Below, in pieces: positions 48,291 to 59,532 of a stretch of 64,000 nucleotides of DNA. The position numbers were made by a program, and so were the translations under genes. Below the pieces are notes generated by a model, which was not told where the DNA came from, searched no databases, and saw nothing but the letters and a program-made list of their open reading frames with translations. The DNA lies in the NCBI GenBank assembly GCA_030762895.1, contig CM061063.1:58607196-58671195 (forward strand), in the 5' to 3' direction. The first letter of the stretch is position 1. Every line of letters begins with the position of its first letter. The DNA is from Sophora flavescens (taxonomy: Eukaryota; Streptophyta; Magnoliopsida; Fabales; Fabaceae).

Positions 48291-49180
48291 TTTATAATTA
48301 AAAATTATTATACGGCACAAGATAAGTGTGTCATTATGGACTATATTGGCCGCAATTGGCCCACATCATCTTGCAACACAACTATGACCTCAACTCAACA
48401 ACAAGATGAGCAACTTATTATTTTAATCAAAGAATTTTAAGGGATCAAAATACCATATTGACCCGCATGTTGTTTTGGTTGCTACACTTGCAAGTTAACA
48501 CGTCCTCCACCTCTTTGTGTTGTAAATTAGTAGAGTTTTTCTTGTAGTTATGTAAAAATTTATATATCCAATAAATTTTTTCATTCCCCATTTTATGGTG
48601 ATTTGCATAATGCTTTCGAGAAGGCTCCTTGGGGTCGACCCAACGTATTTTGAGGCCTAAAGCAAAATTCGATACGAGGTCTTTTTAAAAACTAATAATA
48701 ATTTTTATTAAAAAATTATATTTTATTTAAATTTTATCTTTATTAAAAATTATTATTAGATGATGTAAATTTTTGTTGTGTATACATGTAACATATAAAA
48801 TTTCCTATAATTTATTTTTTAAGGTTTTAAATTATTATTTTTGTTAATCTTAAATAAAAAAATAATTGGAGGCCTAAATTTGGACTTAAATAACTAAAAA
48901 AATCTGAAGGCCTAAAGTCCTAGTTTTACTAGCCTTAGGCTAGGGCTGGCCATGGGCTCCTAAAAGGTGTTATTTTGTTAACTAACATGATTTAACATAA
49001 TGTTTGCATGAAATTCAATAGAAAATAAAAATTCAAGACACCCATATCATACAACGAGATCATATCATCAATGAGAAAATTCTTTATTTCATGGATTTTT
49101 CTTTACCCACAAAGATGAGCTTCGTTCACCATTAATGATGGCCAACCATTTGACCAATATCATACCAAATATCTCTATGA
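48291..49180. other. Non-coding flank in U2, no gene recognised
   Basis: AT-rich counterpart of U1 32490-33708 without the U1-specific MITE. Nothing coding is seen. Confidence 0.5.
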
Positions 49181-49639
49181 TGTTAAATTTTAATGTGTGG
49201 ATTAGCATTAATTTGTTATTGAATTATAATTAAATTATTAATATATCAGTTATAAAATTAATTCTTAATTACGTAACCAATTGGTGAAATAGTTGTTGGG
49301 TATTTACTAAAGAGTGACCCTATGATGGGATGGGTCATCTCTAATATTAACCCGTTGAGAGGTCCCTACTCTCTGCTGGTAGGTTATAAGAATAGCCTCC
49401 CCATTAGGCATTCTTACGATCAAGAACACAAAACCAAAACCAACCGAGAAGAGAGGAGTAACCCTCTCATCTTCTCCAACAATCGATCCATTGTTCATCT
49501 CCTTCTCACCCTTTGATCTGCTGTGATGGATTCTGCGAATCTCCAAGGTATGAACATTCTTCACTTTCCTATTGATTAACATGAATCACATGCTATAATT
49601 TGTATCTGTATGGTATTTAGTATTATATGTTTTCCTTCA
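49181..49639 (+). repeat. Copia B 5' LTR
   Basis: 459 bp, TGTTAAATTT to TTTTCCTTCA, followed by the primer site ttggtatcagagc. Confidence 0.95.
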
Positions 49640-49653
49640 ATTGGTATCAGAGC
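49640..49653 (+). other. Primer-binding site of copia B
   Basis: attggtatcagagc immediately after the LTR, Met-tRNA type. Confidence 0.85.
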
Positions 49654-49999
49654 CAAGGATAGATACATGTTATAGCTATTCTGAAAATTATATGAACCCT
49701 AATTTATGTTTTTCAATCAAGATACAAAATTTGTTAGGGATTTTCATATCATGTTATATCAATATCGTAAAAATTTTGCGTGCCCAGAATTTTTTTTTTC
49801 TTCAGCAACTTTCGTTTTTCATGCCTTATTCTTCGAAAATTTAAAGCTATGATTCTGGCCAATGATTTCGAAAATTGTTTGAGGGCTTTTCTTCCCACAT
49901 GTTATTCGAGTAACATACTCGAAAATCGTTGGATTTCATCAAATAAAATGTGAGAAATCGATGCTTTTTCGTTTCCCTTTTGCGTGAAACTGGTTCGAT

Positions 50000-50320
50000 C
50001 GCCCCGCGAGTTTTGCTCGCCTCGCGATTCTGGGCATCAGCATCTGTGGAATTCCAGATTCGCCTCGCGAGATTATTCTCGCCTCGCGAACCTGAAAGCC
50101 AGAAGAACAGTGAAATTGTCATTCTTTCTGGGTCGCCCCGCGACTACGCTTCTCGCCTCGCGACCCCGAAGACTGACTGTTCTAGGAAAATGAAAGGTTT
50201 CTGGGTCGCCTCGCGAACACTTGACTCGCCGCGCGAGTACCCGCGAGAAGACCAAACGTTGCTGACTTTTCGAAAGATTCGCCTCGCGAGATACCTCTCG
50301 CCTCGCGAATATTTTATATG
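50000..50320. repeat. CpG-rich TCGCCTCGCGA repeat cluster in copia B leader
   Basis: Seven exact TCGCCTCGCGA copies plus variants (TCGCCCCGCGA, TCGCCGCGCGA). Same place as in copia A, so the cluster is a family trait. Confidence 0.85.
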
Positions 50321-50520
50321 GTTAAAACCGAAAAATATATTGTATTTTTAATACTGTACTCTAAGGTTTTGATCTAAAATTTTTGGATTGTTCTCTACTT
50401 TTTTGTGACACTTTGATATGTTATACTCTCCTTGATCATGTGTCATTTAGATGGAATTAATTTTAGAGCCTTATGTGAATTAAGTTGTGTGTTCTATGCT
50501 GCATTTGTTATACAAGTTAA

Positions 50521-50832
50521 TTATTCTAATGTATAATTGTAGCATGACTGTTGATATTTTGTATAGTTATGAACTCACCTATCGTGGGTATAATTATACA
50601 AAATTTGTGTTGTTAAACGGTTAATTATTCTAATGTATAATTGTAGCATGACTGTTGATATTTTGTATAGTTATGAACTCACCTATCGTGGGTATAATTA
50701 TACAAAATTTGTGTTGTTAAACAATTAATTATTCTAATGTATAATTGTAGCATGACTATTGATATTTTGTATAGTTATGAACTTACCTATCGTGGGTATA
50801 ATTATACAAAATTTGTGTTGTTAAATAATTAA
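50521..50832 (+). repeat. 104-bp tandem repeat, three copies, in copia B leader
   Basis: The unit beginning ttattctaatgtataattg starts at 50521, 50625 and 50729, with a partial fourth start at 50833. Units contain a short hairpin-like pair (gtataattatac). Copia A has one unit (about 37055-37160). Confidence 0.9.
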
Positions 50833-51179
50833 TTATTCTAATGTGTTATATTTGTATTATATTAATAATAATTATACCCTATCGGTGTACTATTATTAAT
50901 GTAATTCGTTATTATACATTGTACTATTGTCTTAAAGCTTATGTCAATTATGGTTTCAAGTACCCTATCGGTATTAGAAATTTTGGTGATGTAAGTTCAG
51001 TACATTGTATTATTCTTCTTATTGTATTTCTTATTTATTATGATTCGGGACCCTTAGGCGGAATTATAATGAATAAGAAATTTGTATTATGGGCAAGATT
51101 GGCTGAACATATATATGGAATCATATTACCCTTCAATTCTTAATGATTCCTTATTCTATGTTTTATGTGACCTCCTTCC

Positions 51180-54100
51180 CAAATTCTGTCAAAACTCTAA
51201 ATGGGACAAAATATGAGGACTGGAAAGAGACTCTAGATCTCTACTTAACCATTGCTTGACTTGGATCGGCCTTGAGGGGAGACAAGCCAGCTGCTCTCAT
51301 AAATGAGTCTACCTGCAGCCTGAGAGGATTGCTTATGAGAAATGGGAATACTCTAATAGAGTGTGCTGAAAGTGATGAAGTATACTATGGAAAAATCCAT
51401 CGGCAGAGTATCTTAGAGGACCGATAATGCTAAAGAATATCAGAAAGCTGTTGGGGAGAAATTTATGACTTTTGAGAAGGCTCTAACATGCTTTGAATCC
51501 AATGTCATTGATGTTCCTCCAAATACTTGGTGGTTAGATTCAGGTGCAACCATTCATGTTGTGAATTCCTTGCGAGGGGGTTCACAAGCCCGAGGAAACC
51601 AAGTGATCCGAGTCTAAGATTATTATGGGAGATGGAGCTGGAGTTTACGTTATTGACATTGGAATTGTTTCTTTACTTTTGCCTTCTGGACATAATTTGC
51701 TTTTAAGAGATCTTTGTGTATGCACCTTCTATGAGAAGGAACTTGATTTGTTTCGCTTTGGATAAATGTGGTTACACTTTTAAGTTTGGTAGTGGGAAAT
51801 TGCTTGTTTATTCGGATTCTGCTTTCGTTGGTTCGGGAGTTTTACGTGATGGCCTTTATATGTTAGATCTACATGACATGTCTGTCAATTCTCTTTGTTG
51901 GAAACAAACGCAGTAGGATTAATGAACAATCTTCTATGTTATGGCATCGACGTTTGGGGCATATTTCTAGGCCCCGTATTGAGAGGCTAGTCAAGGAAGG
52001 TATTCTCCATGATCTAGACTTCTCCGATTTTGATACATGTGTTGATTGCATCAAGGGCAAATTCTTTGCCAAGGTTAGGAATAAAGCTGCAAATAGGTGT
52101 GACGATGTGCTACGAGTTGATTCACACCGACTGTGTGGACCTATTACACCCCTTTGCCATGGGTGGATATGGGTATTTTATTACCTTTATAGATGATTTC
52201 TCGAGATATGGATGGATAGATCTTCCGCAAGAAAAGTCTAGTTCTCTAGATGCTTTTAAATCCTTTAAAAGTTCTTTGTTGAGTTGAAAACAGGTAGGAA
52301 AATAAAATGTGTAAGATACGTGAGGTGGAGAATTCTATGGTAGATATAATGAGACGGGTAGAAACCCGGGACCTTTTGCCGATTTCTTGAGGAATGCGGT
52401 ATTGAAGCTCAATACACTATGCCTGGTACTCCCGAGCAAAATGGAGTTGCGAGAGGCGTAACCGCACACTTATGGAGATGGTAAGATGTATGTTGAGCCA
52501 TTCATCATTGCCGGACTTTCTTTGGGGAGATGCCTTAAAAGCTGCTGTCTACATTCTAAATCAAGTACCCAGCAAGTCTGTACCAAAAACTCCATATGAG
52601 CTCATGAGTGGAAAGAAGCCGAGTTTGAAACATTTTCATGTATGGGGTTGTAAGGCAGAAGTTAGACCTTATAATCCTCGATCTAAGAAGCTTGATCTTA
52701 AGACTTATAGTGGCTTCTTTATTGGCTATTGTGTGGGTTCCGGAGGTAGCAGATTCTATTGTCCATCTCATTCTATGCGAGTCGTCGAATCCGATCGAGC
52801 GGTTTTCTTTGAGGATGACTTGGATAGTGGGAGTGATATACCACGACCGAGTTACTCTTAAAGAAGATCGCACCATTGTTCCTATACCAGCTTTGTTCCT
52901 TTTCCTACGAAGTTTTGATTCCAGGTGATGATGTTAATCGGAATCTTCAACATGAAGATAGTGTGGCAAAGACCGCTTGTAGATGAACAAGAACATGATC
53001 TTATTGTTGATGAAATTCCACCGAGACGTTCTCAAAGAGTGCGCAGACCTTCCATACCGGATGATTATGTTGTATATCTTCGGGAACATGAGTTTGACCT
53101 CAATGATGATGATGATCCTATTACCTTTGAGGAGGCAATTTCTAACTCTCATGCTTTCGATTGGCTGAATGCTATGCATGATGAGTTGTCTTCTATGTCT
53201 CATAATGGTGTTTGGAGTCCGGAGGAATTGCCAATTGGTTGTAAACCTGTTGGATGCAAATGGGTTTTCAAAACCAAACGTACTCCGGATGGTAAAGTTG
53301 AAAGGTACAAAGCCGGACTAGTAGCTAAAGGCTATAACCAAAGAGAAGGCATTGACTATAAGGAGACTTTATCACCGGTCTCTACGAAAGATTCATTTCG
53401 AGTTGTCATGGCTTTGGTAGCTCATTTTGATCTAGAACTTCACCGAGATGGATGTAAAGACAGCATTTACGAATGGAGACCTTCATGAAGATGTTTACAT
53501 GGTTCAGCTGAAGGTTTTCTTTGAAACAGGGGAAAGAGCACTTGGTTTGCAAAGCTGAATAAGTCTATTTATGGGTGAAACAGGCCTCCAGGACAATGGT
53601 ATTTGAAGTTTGATCAGGTTGTCACTTCTCTTGGCTTCAAAGAAAATGCCTCGGATCAGTGTGTTTACTTGAAGACTTGTGAGGGTGAATTCATCATTCT
53701 CGTTCTATATGTTGATGATATACTTCTTGCTAGCAGTGTGTTAAAATTTCGACCAGAGACAAAACTCATGTTGAGTAGCCACTTTGATATGAAAGACCTT
53801 GGTGATGCTTACATTGTTTTAGGCATCCAGATTTATCGTGATAGGTCACGTGGTGTTCTTGGATTGTCTCAAAAGGATATATTGAAAAGGTCCTCAAAAG
53901 GTTTAATATGCATTCTTACTCCCCAAGTCTTCTTTTTGTTCAAAAGGGTGAAGAAAAATTCTCTAAATCTCAATGTCCTCAAAATGATGTAGAAATAAAT
54001 GAAATGGAAAAGGTCCCATATGCTTCCAGCTGTTGGCGGTTTAATGTATGCTCAAGTTTGTACTCGTCCCGACATTGCTTTTCTTTGTAAATGCTTTAGG

Positions 54101-54690
54101 GAGATACTTGAGCAACCCAGGTTTGGGTCATTGGAAAGCCATAAAAAGGTCATGAGATATTTGCAGGGAACCAAAGATTGTATGTTGACCTATAAGAAGT
54201 CCGATCAACTTGAGGTCACTTGGTTACTCGATTCGATTTCGCGAGGTTGCCCCGACGACCGAAAATCTACTTGTCTTTATCTTTATGATGACGGGAGGAG
54301 CTATTTCTTGGAAAAGCGTCAAACAGACGCTTACTGACTACTTCTACCATGGAAGCAGAGTATGTTGCTTGCTATGAGGCTACTTGTCAAGCCATGTGGC
54401 TGAAAAATTTGATTTCGGCTTTCACATTGTTGAAAGCATATCTAGGCCACTTGTGATATATTGTGACAATCTCGCTGCTTGTGAACTTCTCTCATAACAA
54501 TAGAAGCTCTTCTCGCACTAAGCATTTTGATGTGAAATATTTGTTCGTTAGAGAGAAGATTCGAAGTTTGAGACTCGTATTGAGCATATAGATACAGGAA
54601 ACATGCTTGCGATCCACTAACCAAAGGCTTAACTGTTGGAATATTCCGAATCATGTAATTCATATGGGCTTAGTTAAGTCTTTTGATGTA
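51180..54690 (+). pseudogene. gag-pol: Copia B gag-pol, decayed, with gag deletion
   Basis: Same order as copia A. Gag begins near 51180 (NSVKTLNGTKYEDWKETLDL) but jumps at about 51482 from FEKA straight to the region after the zinc knuckle (TCFESNVIDVPPNTWWLDSG), an approximately 510-bp deletion relative to copia A. Visible pol motifs: MLWHRRLGHISRPRIERLVK, FITFIDDFSRYGW, VGCKWVFKTKRTPDGKVERY, LYVDDILLAS, RTKHFDVKYLF. Several frameshifts are present. The block from about 52925 to 53488 is open and covers the start of RT. Confidence 0.85.
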
Positions 54691-55028
54691 TAGGATTTGT
54701 GGGAGTCTGAAACCATTATTTGCCCATTATCGTTTTTTTATGAGATATGTAAATTGACGTCATTCTTGGATTCATATCTCTTATAGCATTTTAAGATGCT
54801 TGGACCATTTTTTGAATTGCATATTTCTCTTTATTAATTATATGCAATTTTATATTCATCAATCTTTATGTGAAATATGAGTCTTTAGCATGTATGATTT
54901 ACTTCCTATCGGATACTATTTCCGCATTGTTAAAGCTTGTATTTCTTATATACATTGGGTTAACGTGTGCTTTGATCGTAACTGGTATTTCTCTTTAATA
55001 ATTGATTAATGTTATCCAAGTGGGAGAA

Positions 55029-55486
55029 TGTTAAATTTTAATGTGTGGATTAGCATTAATTGGTTATTGAATTATAATTAAATTATTAATATATCAGTTA
55101 TAAAATTAATTCTTAATTACGTAACCAATTGGTGAAATAGTTGTTGGGTATTTACTAAAGAGTGACCTTATGATGGGATGGGTCATCTCTAATATTAACC
55201 CATTGAGAGGTCCCTCTCTCCGCTGGTAGGTTATAAGAATAGCCTCCCCATTAGGCATTCTTACAGTCAGTAACACAAAACCAAAACCAACCAGAAAGAG
55301 AGGAGTAACCCTCTCATCTTCTCCAACAATCTGATCACTGTTCATCTCCTTCTCACCCTTTGATCTGCTGTGATGGATTCTGCGAATCTCCAAGGTATGA
55401 ACATTCTTCACTTTCCTATTGATTAACATGAATCACATGCTATAATTTGTATCTGTATGGTATTTAGTATTATATGTTTTCCTTCA
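55029..55486 (+). repeat. Copia B 3' LTR
   Basis: 458 bp, preceded by caagtgggagaa (polypurine tract, 55017-55028). Nearly identical to the 5' LTR. Confidence 0.95.
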
Positions 55487-55491
55487 TATGA

Positions 55492-56426
55492 AACCATGTT
55501 TTCTAGATTTTCATAAAATACACGACAAAAACCATCAACACAGAGATTTAGCAATATAATACAAAAATGGAGGTCTTCATTTGTTGAAAGTCAACATATA
55601 CAGGATCTGAAAAAATGATAATAGTTCAATACAAATCCCCATTAATTTAATATAAATATCCATTTTAAAGATTTAAATCCCAGTAAAAAAATCAAACTTA
55701 AAACTGCTATTTTATAAATCCCAAGATTCCTATATTTTGATATTTTAGGATTTTTATAAAGCGGTTATAGATCTAGTATAACTTTTTTTATACCACATGT
55801 AAATAAATTACATACACAAATAACAAGAAAGTTATAAATTATTACGTACCTCGAAGACTTTCTTTTGACTAACTACCTCGACAAAGAATATACTTCAGGA
55901 ACACAATTTTCCCTTTCAATTATTTCTCTACATCTAAGACCTTGATCGAAATAGTGCCCAGTTAGGAGTAATGGAAGTGGAGAAAGGATATTGATCTCAT
56001 TATATATATAAATATACAGTGTAACCTAAAATATGTACTTTTATCAAATAGGCCCAAGCCCAATATATATGGACACATGATATCTCAAATGTCATAACAA
56101 ATCATATAATAATATGGGTTTGTGTAAAAAATACAACCTTATCTATTCAATCTATTCTATAGAACTAAACTCGTCAATCAATAAAAGCCCAACTTCAAAA
56201 TGTCTATTTGGAACTTCTAACATATCATAAGGCTAAAAAGGTAAATTCCAATTTAGATTTAAATGTTAGAATTTTTCTTGTTAGTTGGGAAAAATTCTTG
56301 CAAATTTTAACATAAAGATACAAGTAATTTTAAGACATAGATGGACACAAATGCATACATTAATTATGAACTTCCTGTAGGCACACATGAACTTAAGTAG
56401 ACATGAGAAGAAAAAGTAAAAATATG
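55492..56426. other. Non-coding flank in U2, no gene recognised
   Basis: Counterpart of U1 33709-34631. AT-rich, no coding or RNA gene seen. Confidence 0.5.
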
Positions 56427-56434
56427 GTCTTTTT

Positions 56435-56895
56435 TAGGGATGGCAATGGGGCGGGTGCGGGTAGTGCTTCCCCGTATCCATCCCCGTCAATATTCATGGA
56501 TATTTATGTGGGTAGCGGGTATTCATGGATATCCATGAGTATTTAAGAGTCCAAAATAAAATAAAAGGAAATATAATTATACAATATAATATAGCATTAT
56601 ATTATATTAACATTATGTAATATATTATATGTATTTTAAAAAAAAGTAGTATTAAGGGTTTAATCAATAAAAAAATATCAAATAAGAAAGAAAATAATGT
56701 TTATTTCTTCTTAAAATAATAGAAATTGTTATAATATATATTAGATATTTAATAAAAAATATATTTATTATGAATATGAGGGTATCTGTGGGACGGGTAT
56801 TATGATCCCTATCCCTATTTAGCAGGTATCAATTTACTACCCATTGCGGGTAATCCATACGGATATCCGCGGGTGCGGGTAATTTTGCCATCCTA
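56435..56895. mobile_element. hAT-like MITE, full-length copy (U2)
   Basis: 461 bp with ends TAGGGATGGCAATGGGGCGG and, reversed, TAGGATGGCAAAATTACCC, flanked by the 8-bp repeat gtcttttt (56427-56434, 56896-56903). The better preserved partner of 34640-35068. Confidence 0.85.
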
Positions 56896-56969
56896 GTCTT
56901 TTTGTTCATTAACAAAACTTATTATCATCCACACATTCATATGTAATTAATATTAATCCTTTATTTTTT

Positions 56970-57375
56970 TCTAGACATGGGGTGGACTTGCTGCACTGCT
57001 TGAGACAATAGATTGTCCGCACTCTCAAGAGGTTTGGATCGGAATGGGGATGTTTCAAAGCACCCTTTTTCTTGTTCATGATGATGCCACTATGTGGGTT
57101 AATGTCCTTGCTGGAGGCAACAAGTTCATCTCGTTCCTTGCTGATATATGTGGTGGATTTGGTGTTGAATGAATAACATGTTCAGCGAGGAAACTTAGGA
57201 CGTGCAAAAGGTACTTAGGAGTTTGCTACTTGCATACCTTCAAGATCCAAGCTCGTCAATAATAACACGGGAGAGGTTATGTTGTCTGTTAGACATGGGC
57301 TCAATCTTTCTTGGGATAGGAAATTGAAAAAGGTGCTTTGCGAGACAGACTCTTTAAATGTATGAAAAGTAAAGA
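56970..57375 (+). pseudogene. LINE retrotransposon 3' relic (U2)
   Basis: Same LINE fragments as in U1. Here a tract reading WWIWC then MNNMFSEET is retained, closer to the LINE zf-RVT region end, while U1 lost it by a small deletion. The RNase H ETDS segment follows near 57345. Confidence 0.65.
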
Positions 57376-57574
57376 TGGACAAAAAATACCTATAAAATTA
57401 AGGCAATTGAAAAGCTATTTCAAAATTCACTCAACATTCTTTCTAGAAGTTTCTATTTTGGTAATTAAAACATTCAAAGTTCACACAATATTGAACAGCC
57501 ACAAACCAAAAAAAAAAAAAGGCATTGACTCGCCCCAAATAATTGATATGACAAATATTATCTTCAACATCATG

Positions 57575-58183
57575 CAACAAATATTTTTCTAGGCATCTAA
57601 GAAAGAATAAAGTGGACTCTGATGTCTTGGTGGGGTGAGTCCTTTCTTCTCTCCCAGGCTCATAGTCATAAGATATCTTTACATTGACCAGAGTCTGAAG
57701 CTCTCCTGTTGCAGATAGTTGAAAGCTTGTATGACAAACCTTGATTCAGATAACCCCCTTCAATCACTTGCAGCCCAATTTCGTGAGTAACCTCATCAAG
57801 CTCAGTGATCCTTTCCCTCTGGTAACTTGCTTGCTTGGACTACATCTGAGACTCATTATCAAAAAATGATTCTGCTTAGCAGTGTTAAATGAATCATAAA
57901 AAGTGTAAACTAATAGAGTTGCAAGAAATAAGATAAACATCGGAAAGGATATGAACTAACAGCCTTTTGCTCCTTACTCCCCCACTAAGAAAGAAGCTAA
58001 ACTAAACTCACCAGAGTTAAAAGTAAAGAGGAGGATTGAACCAATTCCTCCATCACCTTCAATCACTTTCACAAAATTTGGAATAACCTTTGGAACTATG
58101 ACTGTCAAATCCTTGGACAGAGCTTGCCACAGGGTTTCCAACTCCACACCTAGCTCTGCTTGAGTGTTGAATTCCTTTATCAT
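57575..58183 (-). pseudogene. Phytohormone-binding (PhBP) / Bet v 1-type gene, U2 copy, frameshifted
   Basis: Exon 1 (58012-58183) is intact: MIKEFNTQAELGVELETLWQ with VIEGDGGIGSILLF, 57 codons plus one base, followed by GTGAG. Exon 2 starts at 57845 after a proper AG. It has a 4-bp CAAG expansion before SYQRE that shifts frame, and an 8-bp deletion after GLSY (catacaagctt against catactacaagacaagctt in U1). The U1 lesions (missing G, TGA after YDYEPG) are not present here: this copy reads EGGYLNQG and PGREER. The intron is only about 165 bp. No functional copy exists in the window. Confidence 0.85.
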
Positions 58184-58189
58184 GTCTCT

Positions 58190-59532
58190 TCAATTAACAT
58201 GTGCTACCATAGAGTACAAGAAATCGGAGAAGCTGTTTATGGCCTATAAGGAGAAAACAAAAAGGCATCTCCCACATGGAAACACTATGGATGAAAGAAG
58301 CCTTTTGTTTTCTTATGATTTTTTATTATTATTTCAGTGATGTCATTTGAAGATTTAAATAACCACTAGATATAAATTATCACAAAAACTGTGTTAAAAA
58401 TTTAACTAAAGGAGAACAACAATGTACCAAAAGTCAAAACAAAAAGTAACTCCTGCTTTATTATTACATAAGTGCCTTGAATAAATATAATCTTATGAAA
58501 CTAACTCACCACCAGTGATTGCAAGTGTAAAAAACGAAGAACCTGAGAGCTTGAGAGAAGAAGAGAAGAGCATGAATAATTGCTCTATAGATCTGATTGT
58601 AACTCTCTGATTTAATTTAAAAAAGGGAAGCAACTATTTTTATTTTATACACAAGAAATGGTACCGAAGAGCAAAAAAGAATAACTGTAACAGTAACTAA
58701 AAAAATAACTGTCCAGATGAAATAACTAATTATTTTATTTAACAGCAAGTAAACACACAAGTGCGTTCATTCATTCCTTCATTTTTCTATGGACATCTAT
58801 ATCACTGCCATGTTTTTTACCCAATTATTTAGGAAAACTTGCTTGCTGCTACTGCTGAAACATTCAGATATTGGTTTAGAAATACCCAGAAGAGAAAGAA
58901 AAAATGACTTTTTTTCCTACAACCAATACGAAAACATGGAAAGTAAGAAAAAAAAAGAGATTCACGTATTAGAAAACATGGAACTAAATTTAGTAACATC
59001 CTTTAGAATATCAAAATTCAGAAGATTTTTCATTCATGCATGCTTCCATCAGTCTGTCATGTTACAAATCCATTCCATAGCCCCTTTTCTTCTAGTATCC
59101 TGGCTTTTTCGTTTTCACTCATCTCATTTATTTATCTCTTCTTCCCTTTCCTGCCTTTTTTTTTTAATTTCATTCACACCTCCTCAATATTAAGTTTTCT
59201 TTATTTTTTTATCTAATCAACTCACATTTAATACATTCACTGAACATCTAACAATATGACTAATAAATACAACAAACTAACTTTAAAATTCCAGAGATAT
59301 TTTTCTAAAAATCTTGTTAAATATAATTGATAAGTAATTTCTTTTATGTTCTAGATTTACCTTTCTCGTCTATGATTTTGATACTTCACTCAAATGCAAC
59401 AAGTTTCCACTTTGTTTATCATAGCTCAAATTGTCTTCTACATTTACTCATCCATGTTGTCCCTTCCTGCACTATATTCATGATACATGCCTATTTAGAA
59501 TAACCAACATTCAACAATTTGAGTGTGTGGTT
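58190..59532. other. Intergenic region between the Bet v 1-type gene and the RLK
   Basis: Upstream flank of the Bet v 1-type gene (opposite end) and 3' flank of the RLK. AT- and pyrimidine-rich; same as U1 42578-44194 apart from the U1 MITE. Confidence 0.5.

Larger units (their letters stand above)
49181..55486 (+). mobile_element. Ty1/copia element B (in U2)
   Basis: A 6306-bp element of the same family as copia A, with LTRs 49181-49639 and 55029-55486 and a perfect 5-bp target duplication tatga (49176-49180, 55487-55491). U1 has the empty site. Both LTRs are regular, unlike copia A. Confidence 0.95.
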
